The translations under genes and the position numbers were made by a program. Shown in pieces: positions 1 through 10,810 of a DNA stretch of 64,000 nt. Source of the stretch: Drosophila pseudoobscura. Lineage: Eukaryota; Arthropoda; Insecta; Diptera; Drosophilidae. Positions within the stretch are counted from its first letter, which is position 1. The number at the start of each line of letters is the position of its first letter. The stretch spans positions 43,477,869 through 43,541,868 of the forward strand of contig NC_046683.1 of NCBI RefSeq assembly GCF_009870125.1. The letters are read 5' to 3'. Under the pieces are notes generated by a model. The model searched no databases. It saw only the letters and a list, made by a program, of their open reading frames with translations, and was not told where the DNA came from.

Positions 1-3000
1 TTCCAGGCCGCGGCCTGGGCCTATAATGAGCTGCGGGAACGCTATGCGAATGTGAACAACGGCGGCGACTTCATGACCACCGAGCTGCTCGTCTACCAGC
101 AGCAGGTGTGCCTCGCCCAGGCGCAGGAGTGCATTCTGGAGAAGTCGCTGATCGACAACCGCAAGCCGCACATTGTGGCCAAGGTGACGGCCCAGATTGT
201 TGTCTACTACGGTGCCGCACTGGCAGCTCTACTCACCGGAGGCGACGATGGTCCTGTGGCCCAGGTCATCAACGCCTCTGTCTACAAGCTGTGGAAGAAA
301 TACGTGCGCTTCAAGATCAACTATCTGAACTGCATCCTCTACCTGTACCAGGGCCAGAACGCGGAGGAGAAGCGCCAAATGGGCGAGCGCGTAACGCTCT
401 ACCAGGTGGGTACCTAGAGCTCCCTCTAGACTGACTGTATAACCCATAAATTCCATTCCAGGCCAGCTGGGATAAGCTGGAGGAGGCCCGCAAAGAGTCC
501 AAGGGGCTGCCCGATCAAACGGAGATCAATGAGTCCCTCAGCTTCACCGCAGACGTGGTAGAGGCGAAGCGCAAGAATGCCAAAAACGAGAACGAGTTCA
601 TCTACCACGAGGCCGTGCCAGAGCTGTCCACCATTGCCGCTGTGCAGGGGGCCAACCTGGTGAATGGCATTGGCTTCCAGGTGACCGATGAGGAGTACGC
701 CGGGGCGGACATCTTTGCCCGACTGGTGCCCATGAAGGCGCACGAGGCCAGTTCCATGTACAGCGAGGAGAAGGCCAAGTTGCTGCGCAAGTACGGGGCC
801 CTGCTGGAGGAGAAGGACGCCCAGCTGGAGAGCTACATGAGCTCCCTCACCCTCGACAACCTGAACATCAACGAGGAGCAGGCCAACAAGCTACCCCAGG
901 GGATCGTGGACCGCTGCGCCGCCTTGCACGCGAACAAGACGGCGATCAGCGACCTGATCGAGGCCATGTCGCAGCTGGCCGAGATCACCACCGACGTGGA
1001 GACGAATCTCGGCGAGCTGACGCACATGCTCGAGGAGGAGGCCAGGGCGGAGAGGGAGTTCCAGGCGGCCAGCGGTGTCCAGCGCACGCCCAATGCCCAC
1101 ATCACCGAGCTGACGCGGGAGTTTCAGAAGTACAGCGAGGCCCATGCCCGGGCCGGGGAGTCCAACAACACCCTGCGGAAGGCCATGAGCCTGCACGTGA
1201 ACAACCTGAAGATCCTGGCCCGTCCCCTCCAGGAGATCCAGCAGCTGATGCCCAAGCTCAGCTCCGAGCTGAACACCGCGGAGATCTTCAAGGACGTGAA
1301 GCTGGTCCTCAACAAGGTCAACGAGATGAAGGCCCAGCGCGCCCAGTTCCATGCGGACCTCCGCATAGCAATAAACGAGGACGACATCACGGGCAAGGTC
1401 ATTGCGCACGGGGGAGGGCGGCAGGAAGGGCTGCAGGCCCTGTTCGTCGCGGAGATGGCCAAGCACGAAAGGATCACCCAGCTGCTGGACCAGAACCTGC
1501 TGGCCCAGCAGAACATTCTTCAGGCGCTCACGGAGAACTACGCCAAGGCCGCGCCCGTGCTGAAGACCCTCCAGGACGTCAAGCAGAAGCGGGAGCACTT
1601 CTACAGCTCGCTGGCAGCCTCCTACGATGTGTACGAGGATCTGCTGGCCAAGTCCGCCAAGGGGCTGGAGTTCTACAAGAAGCTGGCGGGCAATATCCAA
1701 AAGCTGCTCAGCCGCTTCAAGTCCGCCCGCGACGTGCAGTCGGAGGAGCGGCAGCAGAGAATGCAGAGCGTCAGGGCCGCCGTCACGCCCAGTAAACCCG
1801 CAGCCGAAGTGCCGCCAGCGGTCAATGGTGGAGGGGGAGCAGGAGGAGGAGTAGGAGTAGGAGTGGGGACACCAAAGCTACGGGACTACCTCAAGGCGAA
1901 GGGAGCCACCGCGGCCAGCATTGCCTCCGGCATGGTGCTCACTCCGGATGCCACAATTGCTACTCCCGCAGCAGCAGCAGCAGCTTCCTCGTATGTCCAC
2001 ACAGTGCGTCCAGTGCCTGTGGGCTCGGAGAATCCCACGCAGGCGGCGTGCTCTGCCTATGCGACGGCTCCGCCGAACGAGCCCCCGCCGCCGTACAGCC
2101 TGCAGCAGCAGCAGTACTACGATCCCAGTGCGGCGGGCTACACGAATCCCATGTACCAGCAGCAGCAGCAGAACATCGCTCCGCCAGCCTACAAGGCGCA
2201 GCCTTCGCCCAACTCACAGACCCTCCACGGGGCCATGGGGCAGCTCAATTTGCAGCAGTCGCAGGACGGCAGTCAGGTGGGATCGGTGTCGGGATCGACC
2301 TACAACTACAACTACAATCCGAATGGTGCAGTGCCCCTGCAGCCTCCGCTGCCCTACGCAGCTCCAGCAGCGTCCAACGCGCAGGGATTCAACTACCAGC
2401 AGCCCCTGTATGTGGCCACATCATCGAGCTCGAATCCTGGCGAGATACCAGCTTCGCTGCAGGCCCCGTACGTGGTCAATCCCGCTCCTTCGGCGGGCTA
2501 TCAAACGGGAGGAGGAGGCTACCCACACCCTGCCTCGATGTATCCGCCTCAATCGTCAGAGGCCTATCACCAGCCCTCGGCGGGATATCCTTCTGCTCAG
2601 CAGCCTCAGCAGGCCATGAATTATGCTTCACCTCATCAGTCCACGGGATATCCCACATCACAGACGCCCCAGCAACAGCTTGCTGGATATGCCCAGTCGC
2701 AGTCGCAGTCGCAGTCCCAGACGCTCCAGCATCAGCCTACCGCAGGCTATCCTCATTCCCAGACGCCCCAGCAGCAGCAGCCCCCAGGATATCACCAATC
2801 CCAGGCACCGCAACCAACCACTGGTTATCCTCATGCCCAGACGCCCCAGCAGCAGCAGCCGCAGCCACCGGGATATCCCCAGTCCCAGTCCCAGTCGCAG
2901 ACACCGCAGCAGTCGATGGTATATTCTCAGCAACCCTCCGGATATCTTGCGCAGCAGCAGCCAGCCATGGGCTATGGGCCTCAACAACCCTCGCTGTATC

Positions 3001-5775
3001 CATCGCAGGCTGTCCAGGCATCCCCCCAATCCACGGCGGGACACCAATCCTCTCCGGCTCCTTCGGTGCCAGCATCCCAGCAGTACCCCCAGCAATACGG
3101 TGATCTCCAAGCGACAGTATATCCCGCGAATGGTGCTGCTGCTGCTCCGGCTCCAGCTGCTGCCACCGCTTCCAATCCTCCGGTAGCCTCCAGTCCAGCT
3201 CAAGCTCCCACTCCAGCTCCCACTCCAGCTCCCGCTCCCGCTGCAACTCCCGCTCCCACGTACATCAGCTACTCCAACCATCCTGGCTACAGCTACAATC
3301 CGCAGACAGGCGCATACGAGTACAGCAGTGGCTACCAGCAGGAGAACATCTCCAAGCCGCAGGGCTCCCTGAACTATCAGTTCAGCCAGAGTGGAAAGCA
3401 GCAGGCAGCCGTGGTTGGGACTACGGACTCGGAGAGTGCCAATCGCAGTAATCCAGCCACAGGATTCGATGTGAGTACAGTCGTCGCAGTAGAGCCCCTT
3501 CCACATAAATTTATATTCACGATTTCCCTCCTCAGTCGCCCATTGTTTCGCACACCAAGGCGGGAGCAGGCACAGGCACAGCCACAGGCCCAGACAGAGC
3601 CACAGCTGCCAATGAAGCAGCTCCTCAGCAGCCGGGAGGAGGAGCAGACACATCCAATTACTACACGCCACCCTACGGCCATCATTCCATGAGCGAGCAC
3701 ATCGGAGGAGTCCCTGAATCGCAGCAACAGCAGCCACAGCAGCAGCAGCAGCCCACCCCGAAGCCTACGCCGCGTCCATCGGGTTCCATTTACATGCAGA
3801 GCGGAGCCACCAGCATTGCCAACACTCAGACGACCACTAGCAGTGCGCCCTATGCCTCTTCGGCCGCGGCCAAGGATGCTGCTGCTGCTGCTGCTGCTAC
3901 TTCTGCTGCTGCTGTTGCTGTTCCTGTTGCTCCCAGCAATGTTGACCTGTTGAGCGACCTGGATATAGATTGCTCTGTTGCTGTGCCGCCTCCGATGTTG
4001 CCGCAGCCCCTGCTGCAGCCTCAGCTGGTGGCTGGTGGAACTCCGCCAGGCAGCCAGGTGTCGGCACCCATCAAAACGGAGAGCACCAAGGAGGTATGCG
4101 TATGAGACGGAATCCCTTAGAAACGAGTGACTATCCATGTAATCTGTTTCAGCCTGTTGCTCCCCCTGAGACATCCCCTGAGACATCACCTCCTACAGTT
4201 TCAGTAGCAGCAACAGCCACAGCCCCGGCCCCGGCCCCAGCAGCAGACTCATCTCCAGTAGCTCCGCCGGCAAGGACAACCAGCCTGGACAATCTCTCAA
4301 ACTGCTCGGATCTGAGTTCGCTTGATAACTTTGATTGGGACTCGGTCTCGCTCACACATTCCGTCAGCAGCGAGAAGCAGCCCAAGCCCAGGCCTGCCGC
4401 CAATGGACATCCCAATAACTTTGCATTCCAATCCGAAAGGTTCACCGACGAGAAGACCACCAAATATTTCCAGAAAGAGGTGGAGAGCTACGAGAAGCTG
4501 CTGGAGAATCTGCACGTTAAGATGCTCAACGGCAAGACCCAGCTGGGGGCCAAGTGGCACGAGCTGCAGCAGATGCTGGACAAGGAGAGTGCCAGTGGCA
4601 AGCGATCAACGACCATTGCCAAGCTGTTCCCAGAAAAGAATCGCTCTCTGGACTGTCTGCCCTTCGACCATGCGCGCGTGAAGCTGGACAAGCAGACAGA
4701 TGACTACATCAATGCGGCCTACATGAAGGTGTGTTGCTGTTGTCAGTATTCCATTTCCCTTTCCACTAAGATCGATCCACTTAATTTCCCTGCCAGAACT
4801 TGAGCGCCAGATGTCCCAACTTCATCATTGCTCAGACGCCCCAGGCCAATACGATCAACGATTTCTGGTCCATGATCTGGTCGGAGAAGTCGCGCACGGT
4901 GGTCTGCCTGCATACCACAAACGAGGTGGGACTTGTCCACCACCATGTATGTCCTTCACTAACTCTGCTCTGTCCTGCAGCTCTTCGATCCGTTTTGGCC
5001 GCAGGCTTTGGATCAGCCCACTCACTACGACGACTACACGGTGACCTGTGTGAAGCTGCAGCAGCTCAGCCACTGCTCCGAGTTTCAGCTGAGGCTGTCC
5101 ATGCATGGGGCTGATCCTGTCCTGGAGCTGTCGCTGCTGCAGCTGAAGCAGTGGACCAAGGGGTAAGTACTTGGCACTACTCCTCCTCTGAGAGGGACTT
5201 ATCAGTATTTATTAATCTAGGTCCTGCGCCCAACTGTTGGGCATAGCCGAGAACTCGTTGGACACACATCGGCAGCGCTGCCAGGCAGCCAGTGCACCCA
5301 GTTCGCCCCTGATCATGAGCTGTTTGACGGGCTCAGAGCGCTCCGAGATGGTGGTCATTGGCGTCTGCGCCCTGATAGCCACTCAGAGCAAGCAACCCAC
5401 TCTGATAAGTGAGTTTGAGTTCGGGGGGGGGGGAAATAATTAGCTGTAGATTGTTGATTAATGTGCCTTCTCCCCACCAGATGTGGTTGATGTTTGGTCC
5501 CGCATTTGTGCGCAGCGCCAGAATTCGCTGCGGGACTCGGCCATCTTGGAGCAGGCCATGCAAATCGTGCTCTGCAATGCCCACAACGTGCTCAACCAGC
5601 GTAAGTACCCGCCGACATTCCAACCGACATCAACCAGAAATCTAATTGCTTGTATCCTACAGGTGGCATCATGACCTCATATCAAATGAAAATGGCACCG
5701 CAGGTCAACGCCAAGGAACAGCAGGAGACCAAGGACCCTCTAAACGAATTGGATGCACTCTGGAAACTTAAATAA
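1..5775 (+). CDS. mop: Myopic / HD-PTP (PTPN23 homologue), 5' end outside the window
   Basis: Bro1-domain ESCRT accessory protein that acts at endosomes in sorting of ubiquitinated receptors. Nine exons join in phase: 1-405, 462-3470, 3536-4093, 4153-4728, 4797-4925, 4981-5162, 5221-5408, 5481-5600, 5663-5775. They give 1,759 residues with the N-terminus missing. In order: the rest of the Bro1 domain (to about nt 700), a helical V-type domain (about nt 700-1750), a long Pro/Gln/Tyr-rich region with repeated GYP-x-SQ-x-PQQQ units (about nt 1980-3460), an Ala/Gln linker, and a PTP-like domain (about nt 4430-5680; YINAAYM, NDFWSMIW). Two PPxY motifs (PPPY near nt 2086, PPAY near nt 2181) fit the known binding of Myopic to the WW domains of Yorkie. 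The catalytic loop reads SCLTGSERS and the WPD position reads WTK, so the phosphatase looks inactive. Identification is from protein similarity; the splice borders are read directly. Confidence 0.93.
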
Positions 5776-6215
5776 ATGACTGAACCAGAACCGAACCAAT
5801 TGAGCAGCTGCACGGCGTAATATGCCTACAAATAACCCCCCCTAACCCCATACTGTAATCAAATCGAGTATTTATACAACTATTTAACTATGCATACGCT
5901 CTCACCCACAGCTACGAGGAGCATGGAGCATACATATAGTATTCCGACATTGTTGCAAACAATTCGAGGAAAGAGCAAAGTATTTGAGGAATATCGAAAC
6001 CATTTTGAAATTTGTATTGTATTTTTGTCCCTATTACTGTTACATGGAATGTCTGCTTCGAACCAAAACGAATGGTGAGGCGATCGTGATGTTTATTGAA
6101 TATTGTCAAGCGTTTCAAACCACTATCTATATATATATACATATTATACTATCAATGATATTGTCAATCAATAAAACGTATTCGAAATCAAATCAAATCA
6201 AACAAATGCATAAAT
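5776..6215 (+). other. mop: mop 3' UTR and polyadenylation signals
   Basis: AT-rich sequence after the mop stop codon. AATAAA occurs at 6170-6175, with another copy near 6212, so transcription of mop probably ends at about 6190-6240. The actual cleavage site is not visible in sequence. Confidence 0.6.
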
Positions 6216-6453
6216 AAAATATGTATTTGGGCGTAGCTTCGCCCATCGGACTTGGCCGCTTCCTGGGTTCCGTTTTGCACTAAGAATGTATGGCCAACAG
6301 CTTCGGGAAATTATGTTTTCAGCGAGACGAAATGGAACTAGAAGATCACGCGATACGACCCATAGCTAAAACTGAAGGCATTGCTGTATGGCTTTGTCGG
6401 ACGTTGTAGAGCCGATTCCAAAAAGGATTGGTTTTCTAATACTTCCCGGGCCG

Positions 6454-7190
6454 TCAGCCATCGGGTGTTACAGAGTTGTACACTTGGACTGGCGTAAAGG
6501 CGCTTCGGGCTAGGCTTTGCCTAGGATACAGGGGAATCACCATCGAACCGTCACCAGCCGGAAATGTCTGCACACTGGATGTGCGGTGGAAGTGCCAGTC
6601 AGAGCCAAATTCATATTTACTTGTAGTCCGAAAGCAGCCAACACACAAAATGACAGACAAGCTCGCACGCCCAGGGCACAAAGCTGCTGATGCCGCATTG
6701 GCATTGGCCGGAGCACATCGAACCAAGTCGAGGCTTTGGTCCAGGCATGTGTCATCAATCAATCAACGCGAAGTCTTCAGGACCCTGGTCCAATATACAT
6801 ATGTATGTACATGGGGCAGGAAGGCCTCTTAAGCGAAGCCAGCAGAGACTTCATCAGACCCATAAGTTCCCAAAGAGCGAAAGGGGGGAGGCCGCAAAAT
6901 AAGTGAGTGCCAGAAACAGTCACAGGCACAAGGGCCAGCCAGTCTTGGAAGTGGGCCGACTTGAAAACCTCAGCGATCATCTGGCTCTCCCACTGAGTGA
7001 CGAGAAAGCGCAGCAGGGTGGCTGGGAGAAGGCTGAAATGCCTGTTGGACATCAGTTGGCAGACGTAGTGCTGCCGCGCCTCCCACGCCGGCTCCGGCCT
7101 CAGGAGGCAGGCGCAGAAGACTGCCTTCTCGGAGGAGATAAGCCATCTCCTTGGGCATCCAGCTCAAGGAACTCCCGCGAGGTAGTTGAT
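6454..7190 (-). pseudogene. Possible coding remnant, broken reading frame
   Basis: Reading the minus strand from about 7190, a protein-like stretch (REFLELDAQGDGL) runs into a second frame with a long open stretch (about 7150-6790) that includes LLRFLVTQWESQMIAEVF and FQDWLALVPVTVS. A third open piece at about 6760-6454 includes YEFGSDWHFHRTSS and FPAGDGSMVIPLYPRQ. The composition is unlike the surrounding AT-rich spacer. There is no start codon in a good context and no convincing pair of splice sites joining the pieces. It may be a decayed gene or gene fragment, or a real gene whose introns I mis-see. I do not recognise the family. Confidence 0.3.
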
Positions 7191-7329
7191 TTTAATAGTT
7201 TTATCTTTCAATCTTTTCAACATGCCATCTAAGCGATTACGCTAGCCAAATCAAACCCTTTGTTTTCTCTTTGCTTCTTTCTTTTCCGCGCGCGCCGACC
7301 GTGCGCACTGCGCAGTAGAAGGGAACTTC

Positions 7330-8052
7330 GTTTTTTTTCTTTCCGTCTCTTTGGCGCCTGCGTCGGCAGAACTTTGTTGCTTTTTTCGCTTTGCGTGGGC
7401 GCAAGAGAGTAAGCAACAATTAGCGCTGTGATTTATTGAAAAATCTATAAATTATCTATTATTATCAGGTAAGTGCAGTGTTTAAATAAAAATTTGTGTT
7501 GTGTGTCCAGTAAACAATGCAAATATCAATTGTATAAAATGTTAAATTTGTGAAAATACAGTGTTCACATTACATTAATGTTTCGCTGCATTCACATTGT
7601 GTGTCTTTATTCTTCTCGTATGCTCGGGAATAAAAGAAGAATAAAGAAATAGAATGTAAATCCGAGTAAGCGAATTAAATTGCTATAATCTGCGGTGGGC
7701 ACGAAATTAATTGCTGCAAAACAAAGAACAAAACGAAAGCAACAAAAAGTAGCCCTCGTATGCGAGGCATGCGTTTTGTTTTTGCTGTTGGTGTAAATTA
7801 ACAGCCCACCGCTGATCTACATTGCACATTGTTTTTTTTTTTTGGCGAAACAACTGTTTTGCAAATTCTTTTCATACAATTGAACCAAATTAGTAGTAGC
7901 TTAGTAAAATATACATACATATGTAAAGGAAAATAGCTGTGGTGTAATTGTACATACATACAGTAGCGGACATCTAAATGTGGACAGTGAAAATATTTAG
8001 CATATTTTATTTTTTTACATATTTTTTTACGTTTTTTATTTACATTTTCAGT
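7330..8052 (+). promoter_or_regulatory. Probable 5' UTR exon and first intron of the small gene at 8053
   Basis: A strong donor (CAG/GTAAGT, GT at 7469-7470) follows an AT-rich stretch. A matching acceptor (pyrimidine-rich tract then CAG, AG at 8050-8051) lies directly before the ATG at 8053. This predicts a noncoding first exon ending at 7468 and an intron 7469-8051. The start of that exon is not defined; GC-rich sequence at 7285-7400 is a candidate promoter. The intron itself holds homopolymer T runs and nothing else I can name. Confidence 0.45.
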
Positions 8053-8776
8053 ATGGAAAATACACCCACGCAAAAAATGAAGCGCTTTATCTTGGATGCA
8101 GAGCGTAAGTATGTATATCATTTACGTGATCAATACATTAAAATACATAAGTACTTAGCCCTAATTAACGTTGTTTTTACAGAACCTATGCCAAAGGAAC
8201 AGCCAATATCGCGTAATGTACATGTATTTTTAATTACTTTACGCACTATATTAGAGCAGAGCAACGTATAATTGCTGCATTTAAAAGTAATTTATCGATT
8301 TGAAAGTTTAAAGTCCATGTATACTAATAATATTTCTTTTTTTTTATTTCAGAAGAAATTGTCGAACTAAAATCAAAAATTGACGTTCTAACGGAAGCTG
8401 TGGCGGAGGCGGTGACCCTTATTATATTGCAAGGTAAAAAAGATCCAGAGGCAGCAGACAGCCAAATTTGTTTCCTGATAGAATCGACGGTGGAGTTGGA
8501 GCAATTCCACGGATTATAACTACGGAGCTCACAGATTACTTGAGTGGTAGCATTTTCTTCATTATTTTCTGTTATTAGATAAAAAAAATTACGGAACCTA
8601 GTGGGGACGAGACCATCTATGTCCAACTGCCTAAGAAAAGTGCTGCACGAGAGGCTGATGTTGGCGTATTATTTGGATGAAGCCTCGGAAGAAGTTTCAA
8701 GAAATGTAGGTCTAACAATACCTTAAAGAAAACATAATAATTAATTAATTTATCCATATTATTTCAGCGGCGGTAA
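8053..8776 (+). CDS. Small unrecognised spliced gene (82 or 91 residues)
   Basis: Three exons join in phase: 8053-8104, a 30-nt exon 8183-8212, and 8353 onward, with acceptors CAG/AA each time. If the third exon is read through, the protein stops at 8519 (82 residues, ending TVELEQFHGL). If the donor at 8434 (CAAG/GTAAAA) is used, exon 8602-8705 and a last exon 8768-8776 give about 91 residues ending DEASEEVSRNRR. Both forms start MENTPTQKMKRFILDAE and share the helical stretch KSKIDVLTEAVAEAVTLI. The protein is small, charged and has no signal peptide or membrane segment. I do not recognise it and assign no function. It lies between mop and Mgat4a with its own upstream noncoding exon. Confidence 0.55.
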
Positions 8777-8964
8777 AGTTGAAGAATGAAAGATCAAAAA
8801 ACCCAGATGAATATTAAATTTTCTTGAATTTAACAGATTGAAAAACTAAACATATTAATGTACTACTTTTTCGCGTAATTCATCACTGATCTATACATAT
8901 GTATATGTACCTTTTTTTCTAAAATCATAGCTTATTAAATGCATGATTTTTCCGCATTGCCAGA

Positions 8965-9090
8965 TGAAAATGTCATCGACCATGCCTTAAGACATCGCCA
9001 TGATAATGCAGCGTATGGTGTGTCATCGCTTATGTCATCGGGGGTAGTGACGCTGTCATCGACGTGTCAGCAGATGAGTCATCGAAGGCC
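8965..9090 (+). repeat. Cluster of TGTCATCG-like octamers
   Basis: TCATCG preceded by TG or AG occurs five times in about 110 bases (near 8971, 9021, 9032, 9053, 9076), with related ACATCGCC between. Flanking sequence is open in more than one frame but has no splice or start context I trust. It could be a short-repeat or regulatory cluster, or the decayed end of a coding exon. Confidence 0.25.
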
Positions 9091-9229
9091 CGTACTGCAG
9101 GCGAAGAGTTTTGTGGTGAACGTGGGAGCGATCCTTTCCAACGCCATATTCTCGATCAGCATCAACAACCGAGACAAGCCATGCCTGTCTGTTTGACGCC
9201 TGGTTCTCAGAAACTATTCGAGCTATAGC

Positions 9230-9545
9230 AACCTAATTTTTGCAATGACGGAGTCTGTCTGTGATATCACACTGAATCAAGATTCTTTCAAAATTTGTTT
9301 ATGTCCCCTCCGCCTCACAGAGATACGAGAATGCCGAAAGCTGGGAATCATAGAGAATTATCATCCGAATCTGGATCAGAGCGGATCATTATTATAGCCA
9401 GAGTTAAGTAAATATTTGCCGTGTCTACGGAACCCCTTCCAAGCGCCGACTCATTCTCTCTCACTCTTCCTCGTGAGAGGGAAGCGAGACAGCAACAGTT
9501 CTTTTATTTTGACTGACTGTTGGACGACTTTGTGATCGCGTCGCT
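9230..9545 (-). mobile_element. DINE-1/INE-1-like repeat copy, inverted
   Basis: The reverse complement matches the plus-strand sequence at about 16350-16560 nearly base for base over several blocks, including CTGGCTATAATAATGATCC, GAGTGAGAGAGAATGAGT and GCGCTTGGAAGG. These are non-autonomous Helitron-derived repeats common in Drosophila. The family name is inferred from the typical sequence of the better copy at 46.6 kb. No coding capacity. Confidence 0.6.
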
Positions 9546-10680
9546 TGGACACCTGGAGAGCTGAAAGCTTAGACGTGACAAAGATAGGCACGATCGTGCA
9601 ACGATCGTCGTGGGTAAGCGTTGCTTTCTGTCGCTTACTCCTTCAGACGAGATCGCAGCTTCACTATCTTCTCTCTTCTTTGGCTCGGCTCTCACAAATT
9701 TAAGTGCTCTCTCTCGCTCTACCCTACGTGCCTGCATAAACCACTATCGCTGATCTCTCATGCCCTGGTCTTGCACTTCTTAGTGGCTGACAATGCCTTT
9801 AAATTCGAATTTTTACCAGAGAAAAAAGAATTTTGACAATTTTTCTAACATTAAACGACATTCGGAGACTTTATCTCTTTCAGAATAATGTGCTCCTCGC
9901 AAAGGCATGGAATGATGTAACTTTTATCTCCATACCCTTTCTCTCGATCTTTGTAATTGTAGAATCAGCTGTGCTTCGTCTAGCTGCTCCACTGGCAAAG
10001 CTAATAATCCGAGAAACGAGTCTCTGAGTCACACAGCCTGGGCACCGCAAAACAATATGGAATATCCCCTTGGGCCAGACGGCCGATATTCTGGCATAAA
10101 TTCGAAAAATTTAATCCTTAATCCCCTCTCTCTTTAACTGATTGGAACTGTCCGTTCGGTAACAAAATCGCTTAAAAATACTCTCACAAAGCGTTCGATG
10201 CGGTCGATGGTAACAGCTTGAGAGCCCAATTCTAAAAAGAAACATGATTCCTATCGGATGCCAAATGACTTTCAATTGTCGCTTTCAGTGTCCACCTTTT
10301 CTCCTCCTTACCACCCATACATTTTAAATGGCCCTGATCTTAAAACCATATTAAAAGAACTCTTCTACACCAATTCCTTACAGTTTGGGATTCACTTATA
10401 TTTCGTTGTTTTTAACAAGTTACAAGCCCCAGCATAATATGAGGCCAGTGGATATTTGGTTCAGTGTCAGCTGGATAAGTTTTTTACTTGTTGCGGGAGT
10501 CCAGAATCCAGAGTCCTTTCAGCTCCTCTAGATGTCTGTGGGCTGTCGGCGATCAGTAATTACTGAAGATACAGACACTGTTTCAGTGTGAAAGCTATGG
10601 GAGGTAGCTGAAAGATGCTCCTGTGGCTGTACCCTTGCCGCCCCTCTACACCCGTAATAAAACTGAGCTTACTTCCTTTC
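9546..10680. other. Spacer between repeat copy and Mgat4a 3' end
   Basis: I see no supported gene here. Short plus-strand open frames at 9621-9836 and 9833-10027 have no fly-like codon pattern or splice context. Part of this stretch may be further decayed repeat sequence continuing from the inverted copy. Confidence 0.4.
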
Positions 10681-10689
10681 TGAAATACT

Positions 10690-10779
10690 TGTATTATTTA
10701 TTAAGCTTATACACATATTACACGCATATTTTGTTGTTCGTTTGTTTGTCGATTAGGTTTTGAGTTGTTTTCAACGGCT

Positions 10780-10810
<31 letters not shown>

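Noticed and set aside
891..1700. Long minus-strand frame opposite mop (269 codons), and similar ones at 2658-3737 and 3377-4189
   Set aside because: Antisense shadows of high-GC or repeat-rich coding sequence; no splice sites or start context.
555..3692. Plus-strand open frame of 1,045 codons ending in SSREEEQTHPITT...
   Set aside because: The frame reads through the intron 3471-3535. The real exon ends at 3470 (GAT/GTGAGT) and the next begins at 3536; the last 70 or so codons are not mop.
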